Shown: one piece after another, positions 18,337 through 27,550 of the stretch | How the letters are laid out: the number at the start of each line of letters is the position of its first letter | How positions within the stretch are numbered: position 1 is the first letter of the stretch | Assembly: GCA_029246505.1 (NCBI GenBank) | Contig: JAQWNC010000010.1 | Location: forward strand, 1 to 64,000 | Direction of reading: 5' to 3' | Source: Arenicellaceae bacterium | Lineage (GTDB): Bacteria > Pseudomonadota > Gammaproteobacteria > Arenicellales > Arenicellaceae | DNA length: 64,000 bases | Position numbers and translations under genes: made by a program | The notes under the pieces: generated by a model | Database searches by the model: none | Told to the model about the DNA's origin: nothing | Seen by the model: the letters and a program-made list of their open reading frames with translations, nothing else

Positions 18337-19839
18337 TTACTCAGGTGACTTTATCGCACCTCGCAGCACCCCACCCAACTTTTGTCTGATCCAGTTGCGT
18401 TCGTCGCTAGTAGCCGAAAATTGATAAGCTGTAGCGACATAACAGAAGGTGATTAACAGTACGCTGAGCATCTTGGGAGCACCCAACGATAAGCTAAAAT
18501 AACCCACTGACATACCAACCACTAGCGAAATGAGTGGTTTAAAAGTCGTAAACTCAAACGGCCATACGGAAAATAAGTGTCGGATCAACAAGGAAGAAAA
18601 AATTGCACCGCACACATGGGTAAGTAACAATGCCATTGCTACCCCTATTGGCCCAAATTTGGGAGCCAAAACGTACGCAGACTGAGCGCAGATACCCAGT
18701 AATATCAGGACAATCGATAAATTCCGCGATGGGTGACTGTAAACAACTGGCAGATCATTACACATAAAGGCACTTTGCACGGCGACAGCACACACAAGAA
18801 TCCACATAATATGTTCGCCAGCCACAAATTCTTCGCCAATTGCACTGAGCATGTCGCGCCCGAAAAGAACAAACAGCACGACTAATAAAAATTCAATAGA
18901 CATCACCCATCGAACAATTTTTGCTAACTGATGCTGTAAATGTTCGCCACTACCCCGGTTAGTCAGTTGCGCAACTACGGGGGCTAATATGGGTTCAAAC
19001 CCGGCCCCTATCTTGTTGAGCAAGGTAGTGAATTGCACCGCAGCACCATAAACACCGGTAACCGATTCAGAAAAAAAGAAAGTCACTATTATAATATGTA
19101 ATCGGTCCAGCACCATTTTCAGGAACTCATATATACCGGTAGGTGCAGCACGACGAAGCAGCGCTATTGCTGTTGAGAAAGCAGCAAAGCTAGCAAATTC
19201 TAGGTGTGTATAGCTTTTGTGAAGACCGTAGGCCGCAGCAGCACAAGTTGCAGTCAGGGCTGTTATATATGCGTAAAGAAGACCACTCTCGGTAAAACCA
19301 AGCAAGTATAAAATGATCGCGGCAAGGGTGAGCACTACCGGCTCTGTCATGCTGCGGGCAATTACTTCATAACGAACTTTTCTACGAAAACGACAGCCAC
19401 TCAAAAACAGGTCGATGGTGACAATTAGTGGTAACGCCCAACACAGGTAACGCAAGGCGTGAGCTACCTCCGGCGAATTCAACCATACCGCGATTGATTT
19501 CGCGAATATAAAAACTACACCAGCGCACCCCATTGCCGCTATCAAGGTTAATTTCCAGCAAGCCGTCAACAGTCTTGCCGCCTCACGAGGATCGTCATAG
19601 ACCTCTGATTCTTCAAGAAACCCAAAAATTGAACGCTTAAACCCTAAGCAACACAGGACGCCAATGGCTTCGATAAAGGATGTAGCGAAAATATACTCCC
19701 CATAATGCTCGGCACCGAATAGCATTCCCGCTAAAAATAAAAACGGCAGGCGCACGCTAAGACGAAATAAGAATCCACCATAATTAGCAGCAGCGCCCAC
19801 TGCAATATCTCGTTGATTTCTCTTATGATCTATAGACAT
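18337..19839 (-). CDS. Oligosaccharide flippase-like membrane protein (MOP superfamily)
   Basis: A 500-residue polytopic inner-membrane protein with about 12-14 hydrophobic segments and the Wzx-type start NYGGFLFRLSVRLPFLFLAG. Features such as a C-terminal half with repeated hydrophobic helices and GPIGVAMALLLTHVCGA are typical of polysaccharide and lipid-linked-sugar flippases. The substrate cannot be inferred, as no glycosyltransferase or polysaccharide locus adjoins it. The gene is convergent with the radical SAM gene. The 281 bases upstream contain no further gene. Confidence 0.78.
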   Translation of the reverse strand: MSIDHKRNQRDIAVGAAANYGGFLFRLSVRLPFLFLAGMLFGAEHYGEYIFATSFIEAIGVLCCLGFKRSIFGFLEESEVYDDPREAARLLTACWKLTLIAAMGCAGVVFIFAKSIAVWLNSPEVAHALRYLCWALPLIVTIDLFLSGCRFRRKVRYEVIARSMTEPVVLTLAAIILYLLGFTESGLLYAYITALTATCAAAAYGLHKSYTHLEFASFAAFSTAIALLRRAAPTGIYEFLKMVLDRLHIIIVTFFFSESVTGVYGAAVQFTTLLNKIGAGFEPILAPVVAQLTNRGSGEHLQHQLAKIVRWVMSIEFLLVVLFVLFGRDMLSAIGEEFVAGEHIMWILVCAVAVQSAFMCNDLPVVYSHPSRNLSIVLILLGICAQSAYVLAPKFGPIGVAMALLLTHVCGAIFSSLLIRHLFSVWPFEFTTFKPLISLVVGMSVGYFSLSLGAPKMLSVLLITFCYVATAYQFSATSDERNWIRQKLGGVLRGAIKSPE

Positions 19840-20120
19840 TCATATCAGCCCACCTATTACCTTTAGGCCCAGAGTGCAAAGGTGATTCACTTCACTCAGT
19901 TTAGCTGATTTAGCTGACGAAAACGGGTTTTAAGCCTCTGGTAATGGTAAAATTTCTCACCGATACATTGGATACCGTAAAGCACTTGGCCACCCACTAA
20001 GCCCACCACACTATTTCTACCCTTATTATTCAATACCTTTTTACCGACTTTTCTACGTTGCTCTTTTACCTACTCCTGCTAATTTATCCAGCGATATAGT
20101 CCAAACTTAGCCGAAACCCT

Positions 20121-20768
20121 ATGCAAGACCCGATATCAGAATCAATACCGGAACTGCAAGTTATCAATGCAGTTGTCACGCGTGGAAATGCTGTATTGTT
20201 CAAACCTGTTAGCTTTAGCTGTTTGAGCGGGCAAGCAATTCATCTCGTGGGAGAAAATGGTGTAGGTAAAACTACCTTAATGCGATCGATTTGTGGTTTT
20301 CGGTCACTCAATTCGGGACAAGTTTTGTGGAATGGGGCAAGTATCAACAATAACGAAAACTTCTACCTGAATAGTGCCTATTTGGGACATCGAGATGCAC
20401 ACTCACCTTTGCAATCTGCCTGGGAAAGCCTCCACTTCTACCAAAAGCTTTATACGCCAGATGCGAATCACGAAGATATTGACCCGCTACTCAATCAGTT
20501 GGGCTTATTACCGCAGGCTGGCGTTGCAGTTGAGCGCCTGTCATTTGGCCAAAAACGCAAACTTGCCATCGCAAGATTATTACTCTCCAAACGGCAGCTT
20601 TGGCTGCTTGACGAACCCTTTTCCGGTGTTGACCGAGCGGGTCAGGAGCTAATCGAAAATATATGTCTACAGCATATTGCATCGAACGGTATGATGATTT
20701 TTACCAACCATGGCCAGCTAAAAAATGTTGCATTACTGGAGAATATATCAGAGGCTGAGCTTCGGTGA
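20121..20768 (+). CDS. ccmA: Heme exporter ATP-binding protein CcmA
   Basis: ATPase of the CcmABCD complex, which releases holo-CcmE during cytochrome c maturation. The 215-residue ABC domain has Walker A GENGVGKTT at 44-52, signature LSFGQKRKLAIARL, and Walker B LWLLDEPFSGVD. This spacing and the short length are characteristic of CcmA (about 205 residues). It is the first gene of the ccm operon and overlaps ccmB by four bases. Confidence 0.95.
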   Translation: MQDPISESIPELQVINAVVTRGNAVLFKPVSFSCLSGQAIHLVGENGVGKTTLMRSICGFRSLNSGQVLWNGASINNNENFYLNSAYLGHRDAHSPLQSAWESLHFYQKLYTPDANHEDIDPLLNQLGLLPQAGVAVERLSFGQKRKLAIARLLLSKRQLWLLDEPFSGVDRAGQELIENICLQHIASNGMMIFTNHGQLKNVALLENISEAELR

Positions 20769-21475
20769 GTAGATCTAACAAAAATTCCCACGCCGATGGT
20801 TCCCTATTGGCCACACTGGGACGCTTGTTCTTGCGAGATTGTAAGCATCACCTACGCAAACAAAGTGATATTCTTAACCCGATTTGCTTTTTTGTGATTA
20901 TTTGCAGCTTGTTTCCATTGGGGCTTTCTGCAGATCGCGAACTGCTCAACACTATAGGCGGCGGCATAATATGGGTGTCCGTCCTACTTTCATTGATGAT
21001 GGGATTAAATCAGCTATTTCGGGACGACTATGAAGCAGGCGTACTGGAACAGTTTTTATTTACACACACATCACTAACTCAGGTGGTCCTTGCTAAAATT
21101 GCGGCTTATTGGTGCCTGAGTGCACTACCGATGATAATACTGTCACCCATTGTTGGCACTGCTTACCATCTAACGGGTGATCAAATTTGGGTGTTGGTAA
21201 TAGGCTTGGCACTTGGTAGTCCCACGCTTGCACTGCTAGGTTCCATCGGCTCAGCGCTAACATTGAACTTAAAGAACGGCGGCGTATTATTAGCGATACT
21301 AATTTTACCGCTATTTGCGCCAGTATTAATTTTCGGTGCCGGGATGGTAAATGCTATTCACATAGGATTACCGGTTAACGCGCAGTTATCAGTACTGGGC
21401 GCACTAATGTTTGGTTCTTTAAGTCTGGCACCTTTTGCGACAAGTTTTGCACTGAAGAATAGTCTGGATTATTAA
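20765..21475 (+). CDS. ccmB: Heme exporter membrane protein CcmB
   Basis: Membrane subunit that partners CcmA, 236 residues with about six spans. Family features include FLRDCKHHLRKQSDILNPICFF near the N-terminus and FRDDYEAGVLEQ (the Q-rich FxxDxxxGxLEQ motif). The start is GTG 20765, inside the ccmA stop (GTGA), which indicates translational coupling. The N-terminus carries about 15 extra hydrophilic residues compared with most CcmB proteins. A 136-base gap follows before ccmC, without a recognisable gene. Confidence 0.94.
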   Translation: MSRSNKNSHADGSLLATLGRLFLRDCKHHLRKQSDILNPICFFVIICSLFPLGLSADRELLNTIGGGIIWVSVLLSLMMGLNQLFRDDYEAGVLEQFLFTHTSLTQVVLAKIAAYWCLSALPMIILSPIVGTAYHLTGDQIWVLVIGLALGSPTLALLGSIGSALTLNLKNGGVLLAILILPLFAPVLIFGAGMVNAIHIGLPVNAQLSVLGALMFGSLSLAPFATSFALKNSLDY

Positions 21476-21611
21476 GCCATAGACTAATGAAATCCAATGG
21501 TAAATCGAACCCGCGAGCGACTGACACCATCCGCAACAATTGAGCCAATGAGTTAAACGACAAGCTTAAAATTAATTATGTTTTAACGTTGAATAGCATC
21601 GATAGAAAAAT

Positions 21612-22370
21612 ATGAATGTGCTTTTAAAATTTTATCACCGGCTGGGCTCGCCAAGAGAGTTTTATGAAATTAGTGGCTCTCTTATCCCATGGTTTGGAAC
21701 AATAAGTCTAATTTTAATATTGACCGGAAGCTATCTTGGCTTAGTGGTTGCACCGGCAGATTATCAGCAAGGTGAAAGCTACCGAATAATATACGTGCAC
21801 GTACCTTCAGCATGGCTGTCTATGCTTATCTACACTGTGCTTGCAGTGTCTGCCATGATTGGTTTGATCTGGCGAATGAAAATGGCCTATGTAGTTATGA
21901 TATGTTCTGCCGCACCCGGTGCATGGTTCACGTTAGTGGCGTTAATCACTGGCTCGTTATGGGGTAAACCTATGTGGGGAACGTGGTGGCAGTGGGACGC
22001 GCGGCTTACTTCAGAACTACTCCTGCTATTTCTTTATATCGGTATTATTGCTTTGTATAACTCGTTTTACGAAAGGCATTTGGCAGAAAAATCGGCAGCC
22101 ATTCTAGCGGTTGTAGGGGTTATCAACTTACCGATCATTCACTACTCTGTAGAGTGGTGGAACACATTACATCAAGGTTCCACGGTGATACGCAGTGACG
22201 GCCCATCTATGGATGTTAGAATGTTGTGGCCACTACTTATAATGGCTGTCGGCTTTAATTTTTATTACGGTTTGATTCTGATGCTACGAGCACGTAATCA
22301 AGTGCTTATTCAAGAGGCCCGGAATAGCTGGGTTGCAGAACTAGTAGTTAACAAAGGCCAGGCATCATGA
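21612..22370 (+). CDS. ccmC: Heme handling protein CcmC
   Basis: Delivers heme to CcmE in the periplasm and needs no CcmAB for this step. The 252-residue, six-span protein has the tryptophan-rich heme-handling WWD motif WGTWWQWDARLTSELLL. Conserved periplasmic His residues lie in YVHVPSAW and the WWNTLHQGSTV segment. It overlaps ccmD by four bases (ATGA). The 136-base space before it may hold a secondary promoter, but I see no strong consensus. Confidence 0.96.
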   Translation: MNVLLKFYHRLGSPREFYEISGSLIPWFGTISLILILTGSYLGLVVAPADYQQGESYRIIYVHVPSAWLSMLIYTVLAVSAMIGLIWRMKMAYVVMICSAAPGAWFTLVALITGSLWGKPMWGTWWQWDARLTSELLLLFLYIGIIALYNSFYERHLAEKSAAILAVVGVINLPIIHYSVEWWNTLHQGSTVIRSDGPSMDVRMLWPLLIMAVGFNFYYGLILMLRARNQVLIQEARNSWVAELVVNKGQAS

Positions 22371-22552
22371 GTTTTAACGAATTTCTTGCAATGGGTGGCT
22401 ATGCCCAATACGTTTGGTCATCATGGTTATTAACATTATTGGTACTACTCTGGAATGTGATTGCACCAAGATACAAACACAAAAAGTTACTTCAACAAGT
22501 AGAAATACAGACAAAACGCGAACAACTTAAAAATAGCACTAATAAAATATGA
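22367..22552 (+). CDS. ccmD: Heme exporter small subunit CcmD
   Basis: A 61-residue single-span protein beginning MSFNEFLAMGGYAQYVWSSW, the conserved CcmD start, followed by one membrane helix and a basic tail. It stabilises the CcmABC-CcmE complex and is needed to release holo-CcmE. It overlaps both neighbours by ATGA (ccmC upstream, ccmE downstream). Confidence 0.94.
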   Translation: MSFNEFLAMGGYAQYVWSSWLLTLLVLLWNVIAPRYKHKKLLQQVEIQTKREQLKNSTNKI

Positions 22553-23025
22553 CACCCAAACAAAAAAGCCGTATGCGCTTAGTCTTATTGGTACTCGCGG
22601 GCCTCGGCATAACTTCCCTACTGGCCCTAAACGCATTCCGTAGCAATTTAATGTACTTCCTTACCCCTGCCGAAATGGTTGCGGGTGATTACCCCGAGCA
22701 AGGTATGTATCGACTCGGAGGAATGGTTGTCGAAGGTAGTATTAATCGGCTAGAGAACGGCATCACAGTTGAATTTGATCTTACAGATTATGAACAAACC
22801 ATTACCGTCCGTTATACCGGTATTCTTCCTGACCTGTTTCGAGAGGGACAGGGAATCGTTGCACACGGCCGAATCGAAAATCAATTATTCACCGCTGAAG
22901 AAGTGTTAGCAAAACATGATGAGAGCTATATGGCGCCGGAAGTTGCTGAAGCGATGAAAAATGTCGACATGAGTAAAGCCATTCCGGCAAGCGCAACCAA
23001 AATACCTGCAGGTACTACGCTATGA
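22549..23025 (+). CDS. ccmE: Heme chaperone CcmE
   Basis: Periplasmic heme chaperone anchored by one N-terminal helix (about residues 10-28), 158 residues. It binds heme covalently through a His in LAKHDESYMAPEV (His123, with Tyr127 as candidate axial ligand), the standard H-x3-Y form. The OB-fold region reads YRLGGMVVEGSI. It receives heme from CcmC and passes it to CcmF/H. It overlaps ccmD and ccmF by four bases each. Confidence 0.97.
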   Translation: MTPKQKSRMRLVLLVLAGLGITSLLALNAFRSNLMYFLTPAEMVAGDYPEQGMYRLGGMVVEGSINRLENGITVEFDLTDYEQTITVRYTGILPDLFREGQGIVAHGRIENQLFTAEEVLAKHDESYMAPEVAEAMKNVDMSKAIPASATKIPAGTTL

Positions 23026-24995
23026 TTCCTGAACTCGGTCATTTAGCGCTAATCATGGGCTTCATTGTTGCGATAATTTTGAGTATCGTACCGTTGGTGG
23101 GTGCGCATAAAAGATACGTAAACTGGATGAACATCGCACGGCCAGCAGCGCTTATACAGTTATTGTTTGTCTGTTTTGCCTACGCCAGCTTAACCTCATC
23201 ATTTATAAATTATGACTTCTCGGTAGCTTATGTAGTGCAAAATTCAAATTCCTCTTTGCCACTAATGTACCGAATATCTGGGGTCTGGGGAGGGCATGAG
23301 GGCTCATTATTACTCTGGGCCTTAGTGCTTGCCCTGTGGACGGCAGCGGTTGCTGTGTTTAGTCGCGATATGCCACTCACCATGATTTCCCGAGTACTAG
23401 GTGTGATGGGTTTGATCAATATCGGGTTTTTAGCCTTTATGCTATTTACCTCTAACCCATTTGAAAGAGTTATTCCTGCACTTTTAGAAGGTCGTGATCT
23501 TAATCCAGTACTACAGGATCCCGGGCTAATTATCCACCCACCCATGCTGTATATGGGCTACGTTGGGTTTAGCGTAGCGTTCGCATTCGCCATTGCGGCC
23601 ATGCTCGAAGGCCGTTTAGACTCTGCTTGGGCTAAATGGTCACGCCCATGGACGACTATTGCCTGGGTATTTCTAACTGCCGGAATAACCTTGGGCAGTT
23701 GGTGGGCATATTACGAACTCGGATGGGGCGGTTGGTGGTTCTGGGATCCGGTCGAAAATGCTTCCTTTATGCCATGGTTAGTTGGTACCGCATTGATTCA
23801 TTCTTTAGCAGTCGCAGAAAATCGATCTGCGTTTAAAGCCTGGACCGTGTTACTAGCAATCACCGCGTTCTCACTGAGTTTACTAGGCACATTCCTGGTT
23901 CGTTCCGGGGTACTAACATCGGTTCATGCCTTCGCAACCGACCCGGCGCGTGGCTTATTTATTCTGGTTTTCCTGCTGATCGTTGTAGGTGGATCACTAT
24001 TTTTATACGCCCTCCGGGCTTCACAGGTAAAAGCGCAAATAGGCTTCGAATGGTTCTCTCGTGAGTCGCTGCTGCTAGTCAACAATATTTTACTAGTGGT
24101 CGCCGCCGCGATGGTATTACTAGGTACTTTGTTTCCATTACTAATGGATGCAATTGGTGCCGGAAAGTATTCTGTCGGCCCACCCTACTTCAACGCAATG
24201 TTCGTGCCATTAACATTGCCTTTAGCGTTGCTCGTTGGTATTGGCGCAGTTTCCAAATGGAAAAAAGACGACCCAGCTCGCTTTAAGCCATTAGCTATCC
24301 GCTTTGCCATAACTTCACTCTTGCTTAGCGCTGTTTGTACGTCGATATTAGCCAACGGGTTTAATATTATCGCGGCGGCTGTATTGGCAATCGCCTGGTG
24401 GGTAGTATGTTGGTCCACATGGGCGGTATGGGATCGCTTACGATACAAACAGAACAAACTCCATTCGATACGTAGCATTCCAGCATCTTTCTGGGGAATG
24501 CTTTTAGCACACATTGGTATCGCCGTATTTATTGTTGGGGTAAATCACATTAGTGCTTACAGCGTTGAAAAAGATGTACGCATGGCACCTGGGGATTCTG
24601 TAGAACTCGCGTCTTACGATATTACATTTTTCGGTTCACAAGTGATGAACGGCCCGAATTACAGTGGCAACCGTGGGGAATTCTCGGTCTCTCGCAACGG
24701 CGAGGAACTGTTTAGACTTGAACCAGAGAAACGATTCTATCCAGCAAGCCAGAGCCCGATGACAGAAGCAGCGATTAATGGTTCGCTGCCACGAGATATC
24801 TATATATCGCTTGGTGACCAGTTAGATGATCGTGCATGGACTGCACGGCTATATTACAAATCATTTGCCGAATGTATCTGGCTTGGTGGATTAATGATGG
24901 CGCTTGGCGGCCTCATCACTATGTTCGATAAGCGATATAGACGACGACGCAGTAGTAGTAAAACATTCATCGAAGAATTTACTGCTCGCGCCTGA
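23022..24995 (+). CDS. ccmF: Cytochrome c heme lyase subunit CcmF
   Basis: Large polytopic subunit of the cytochrome c heme lyase, 657 residues, close to E. coli CcmF (647). The heme-handling WWD motif is WGGWWFWDPVENASFMPWL. Conserved His residues occur in HEGSLLLW, HPPMLYMGYVG and HIGIAVF. A C-terminal periplasmic domain precedes the last span and basic tail. It reduces and transfers CcmE-bound heme to the CxxCH motif of apocytochromes with CcmH/I. It overlaps ccmE by ATGA. Confidence 0.97.
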   Translation: MIPELGHLALIMGFIVAIILSIVPLVGAHKRYVNWMNIARPAALIQLLFVCFAYASLTSSFINYDFSVAYVVQNSNSSLPLMYRISGVWGGHEGSLLLWALVLALWTAAVAVFSRDMPLTMISRVLGVMGLINIGFLAFMLFTSNPFERVIPALLEGRDLNPVLQDPGLIIHPPMLYMGYVGFSVAFAFAIAAMLEGRLDSAWAKWSRPWTTIAWVFLTAGITLGSWWAYYELGWGGWWFWDPVENASFMPWLVGTALIHSLAVAENRSAFKAWTVLLAITAFSLSLLGTFLVRSGVLTSVHAFATDPARGLFILVFLLIVVGGSLFLYALRASQVKAQIGFEWFSRESLLLVNNILLVVAAAMVLLGTLFPLLMDAIGAGKYSVGPPYFNAMFVPLTLPLALLVGIGAVSKWKKDDPARFKPLAIRFAITSLLLSAVCTSILANGFNIIAAAVLAIAWWVVCWSTWAVWDRLRYKQNKLHSIRSIPASFWGMLLAHIGIAVFIVGVNHISAYSVEKDVRMAPGDSVELASYDITFFGSQVMNGPNYSGNRGEFSVSRNGEELFRLEPEKRFYPASQSPMTEAAINGSLPRDIYISLGDQLDDRAWTARLYYKSFAECIWLGGLMMALGGLITMFDKRYRRRRSSSKTFIEEFTARA

Positions 24996-25037
24996 AAACC
25001 TATTACTGTAATGCTACTACTTTGAACGCTGCTTAAA

Positions 25038-25592
25038 ATGACTCAAGCCTCAAATTTACGAAAACCCATATTTTGGATTCCGCTGACATTTTTTATTGGT
25101 CTATGCGTTTTACTAGCGGTTGGATTAACGCTAAACCCGACAGAGCTACCATCTCCATTAATTGGAAAACCGGCGCCGGTATTTGCGTTACCGATACTAG
25201 GTAACTCTGAGCAAATATTTTCCACTACCGATAATTTAGGCAAACCATGGGTACTGAATGTATGGGCCTCATGGTGTGTTGCGTGCAGGCACGAACACCC
25301 GATCCTAAATGAATATGCGCGTAATAACAAAACGTTCGTGGTGGGCCTTAACTACAAAGACCCACCTGCCAACGGGCAAGCCTGGCTGGAACAATTTGGT
25401 GATCCGTACACGCTCTCGGTAATAGATTTTGATGGTAGAGTTGGAATTGATTGGGGCGTGTATGGTGTACCTGAAACGTTCGTTGTGGATGGCAATGGCA
25501 TTGTCCGCTACAAACATATAGGTCCGATAACGGTAAGTTCTTTACAAAACGAAATCGTACCGCTTCTGCACGAATTAAGCCTTGAAATGTAA
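25038..25592 (+). CDS. ccmG: Thiol:disulfide interchange protein CcmG (DsbE)
   Basis: Membrane-anchored periplasmic thioredoxin-fold protein that keeps apocytochrome c cysteines reduced. It has 184 residues: an N-terminal anchor (about 11-31), the family entry LIGKPAPVFALP, then the redox motif WASWCVACRHEHP (Cys80, Cys83). GVYGVPETFVVDGNG contains the cis-Pro. The CVAC dipeptide differs from CPTC of E. coli DsbE but is common in other bacteria. The gene lies 42 bases after ccmF. Confidence 0.96.
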   Translation: MTQASNLRKPIFWIPLTFFIGLCVLLAVGLTLNPTELPSPLIGKPAPVFALPILGNSEQIFSTTDNLGKPWVLNVWASWCVACRHEHPILNEYARNNKTFVVGLNYKDPPANGQAWLEQFGDPYTLSVIDFDGRVGIDWGVYGVPETFVVDGNGIVRYKHIGPITVSSLQNEIVPLLHELSLEM

Positions 25593-25682
25593 AACTTATT
25601 GGTGAATTGTAATGACCCACCGATCCACCATCCATCTGGCTGATACGTAGCTGAATTTAACCGTTTTCAACCAAAGCTTCAC

Positions 25683-26216
25683 ATGGAATTATCCACATCA
25701 AACATTACTCAAACTAATACAACGCAAATGAATTTGAATTCAAGCATAACACTGGCAAAAGTAACTTTGATACATGCGCTGCTAGCGGGCTTGCTGATCA
25801 CTTTTCATGGTTTCGTTTTTGCAGAAGTAGAACTTCGAGACTACCCTAACGAAGAAATTAGGGGACACTATTTGCGACTAATCGATGAACTCCGCTGTCT
25901 AGTGTGCCAAAACCAAAATTTGGCCGCCTCTGACGCAGACTTAGCAAACGATTTACGCGACGAAACCTACGAGATGCTGCTAAACGGGAAAACTGTAGCT
26001 GACGTCAAAGAGTTTATGGTTGCTCGCTACGGTGAGTTTGTACTGTACAAACCTCCATTCTCTCCGGCTACCTGGCTAATTTGGATAGGCCCTTTTGTGC
26101 TACTGGCCGTAGGCCTGACTATCGCTATTTCTATTGCTCGAAAATCCTCAAATACTGGGGCACGAAAGTTTAGCCAAACCGACGCAAAGCGTATAAATCA
26201 GCTGCTCGGTAAATGA
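25683..26216 (+). CDS. ccmH: Cytochrome c maturation protein CcmH (CycL)
   Basis: Membrane-anchored periplasmic thioredox protein that accepts reductant from CcmG and presents apocytochrome c. The 177 residues include a signal or anchor (about 23-47), the diagnostic LRCLVCQNQNL motif (Cys72 and Cys75 of this start), FMVARYGEFVLYKPPF, and a second span (WLIWIGPFVLLAVGLTIAIS). E. coli CcmH has an extra C-terminal domain, which here is the separate gene ccmI. The start is uncertain: ATG 25728 would also leave a complete signal segment. Confidence 0.95.
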   Translation: MELSTSNITQTNTTQMNLNSSITLAKVTLIHALLAGLLITFHGFVFAEVELRDYPNEEIRGHYLRLIDELRCLVCQNQNLAASDADLANDLRDETYEMLLNGKTVADVKEFMVARYGEFVLYKPPFSPATWLIWIGPFVLLAVGLTIAISIARKSSNTGARKFSQTDAKRINQLLGK

Positions 26217-26250
26217 GCCGCATCAGTATATTCACCTAAACTCCAATTAT

Positions 26251-27507
26251 ATGGTCATATTTATTTTTTTAGGCTGCATTATGGTTCTCGCGTGCCTACT
26301 AGCGCTGGTACTCCCCCTTGGCCGCAACAATGCGACTACCCCAGTAAATAGTGATGCGCACAATATCGAAATCGCTCGTGAAAAATTGGCTGATTTTGAA
26401 CTACAGAAAAGCGCCAGGGTGATATCTGAAGCGCAATTTATAAAATTATCCCAGGATGCGAAACGGGTACTCTTGCATGAATCAGAATTACACAATGCCC
26501 CTGCACTCGGACACGGTAACTCTCTATTAATTAGCGTTGTAATCGCCGCACTGGTTCCTATTCTTGCGCTAAGTCTTTATCTAACATTAGGATCACTCGA
26601 AGGCCTGCAACTTGACACTACAGCTCCTGAACAAGTTACCCAATCAGATCAAGGCATAGACAGCCTTTTACAAGACCTTGAAGATAAATTGGCTAATAAT
26701 CCAGACGATGCTGAAGGTTGGGCACTACTGGGCAGGTCCTATATGTCAATGCAACAGTTTGCTCAGGCACATAAAGCCTATAGTAACCTTCGACGCATCC
26801 TGGGAGACCAACCAACGGTTCTCCTCCAATTAGCTGACGCAGAAGTAATGCTCAATGGTGGTGCCTTTACCGAGAACACCAAACAGTATATAAGTGTCGC
26901 CTACGCAGCAGAGCCTGATAACATACAAGCGTTGTGGATGGCGGCAATGCTAGATACCCAAGAGGGTGATTTAGCCAGTGCCATTAGTAAATGGGAAAAA
27001 CTCGACACCCATTTGACTGGACAACCAGAGCAACAGGGGCGGATTAGAAATTTACTCACCCAAGCTCGTACCAAACTGTCGGAATCGGCATCGCCGTCAC
27101 TGGTGCCAATCTCAGCACAGACAATCACGGCGCAAGTAATCTCTTCAATTGAGGCAGACCTAGTTTCTGTAACCATCGAAGTTAGTCTCTCGAACCAGTT
27201 ACCTGCACCAATACAAAACGATATGCTGGTCTATGTTTATGCTCGTGCAGCTAGCGGGCCGCCTATGCCGTTAGCCGTCAAACAGCTTCGAGTGGCTGAC
27301 CTGCCTCGCACCGTCACGCTGACCGAAAATGATGCAATGATTGACGGCATGACATTAGCCCGTTTCCCCCAGATCATTCTAGGGGCGAGAGTATCAATAA
27401 CAGGAGAACCAACCGCACAACCCGGTGACATTCAGAGTGTAACTTCAGAACTAAGTTTACCTCTAGATAGCCCGGTAAAACTGGAAATTAAAGATCTAGT
27501 TGAATAG
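26251..27507 (+). CDS. ccmI: Cytochrome c maturation protein CcmI (CycH)
   Basis: Apocytochrome c chaperone of the heme lyase, 418 residues. Two N-terminal spans (about 1-20 and 86-108) flank a cytoplasmic loop with EIAREKLADFE, typical of CcmI. TPR units follow in the periplasm (DAEGWALLGRSYMSMQQF, ALWMAAMLDTQEGDLASA). The C-terminal beta-rich domain contains VYARAASGPPMPLAVKQL, where the family binds apocytochrome. It closes the ccm operon and is convergent with the MMPL gene 43 bases away. Confidence 0.94.
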   Translation: MVIFIFLGCIMVLACLLALVLPLGRNNATTPVNSDAHNIEIAREKLADFELQKSARVISEAQFIKLSQDAKRVLLHESELHNAPALGHGNSLLISVVIAALVPILALSLYLTLGSLEGLQLDTTAPEQVTQSDQGIDSLLQDLEDKLANNPDDAEGWALLGRSYMSMQQFAQAHKAYSNLRRILGDQPTVLLQLADAEVMLNGGAFTENTKQYISVAYAAEPDNIQALWMAAMLDTQEGDLASAISKWEKLDTHLTGQPEQQGRIRNLLTQARTKLSESASPSLVPISAQTITAQVISSIEADLVSVTIEVSLSNQLPAPIQNDMLVYVYARAASGPPMPLAVKQLRVADLPRTVTLTENDAMIDGMTLARFPQIILGARVSITGEPTAQPGDIQSVTSELSLPLDSPVKLEIKDLVE

Positions 27508-27550
27508 TATTTATTAGAATATGGAGAACACTACCAGGTGGTATTTTCGG

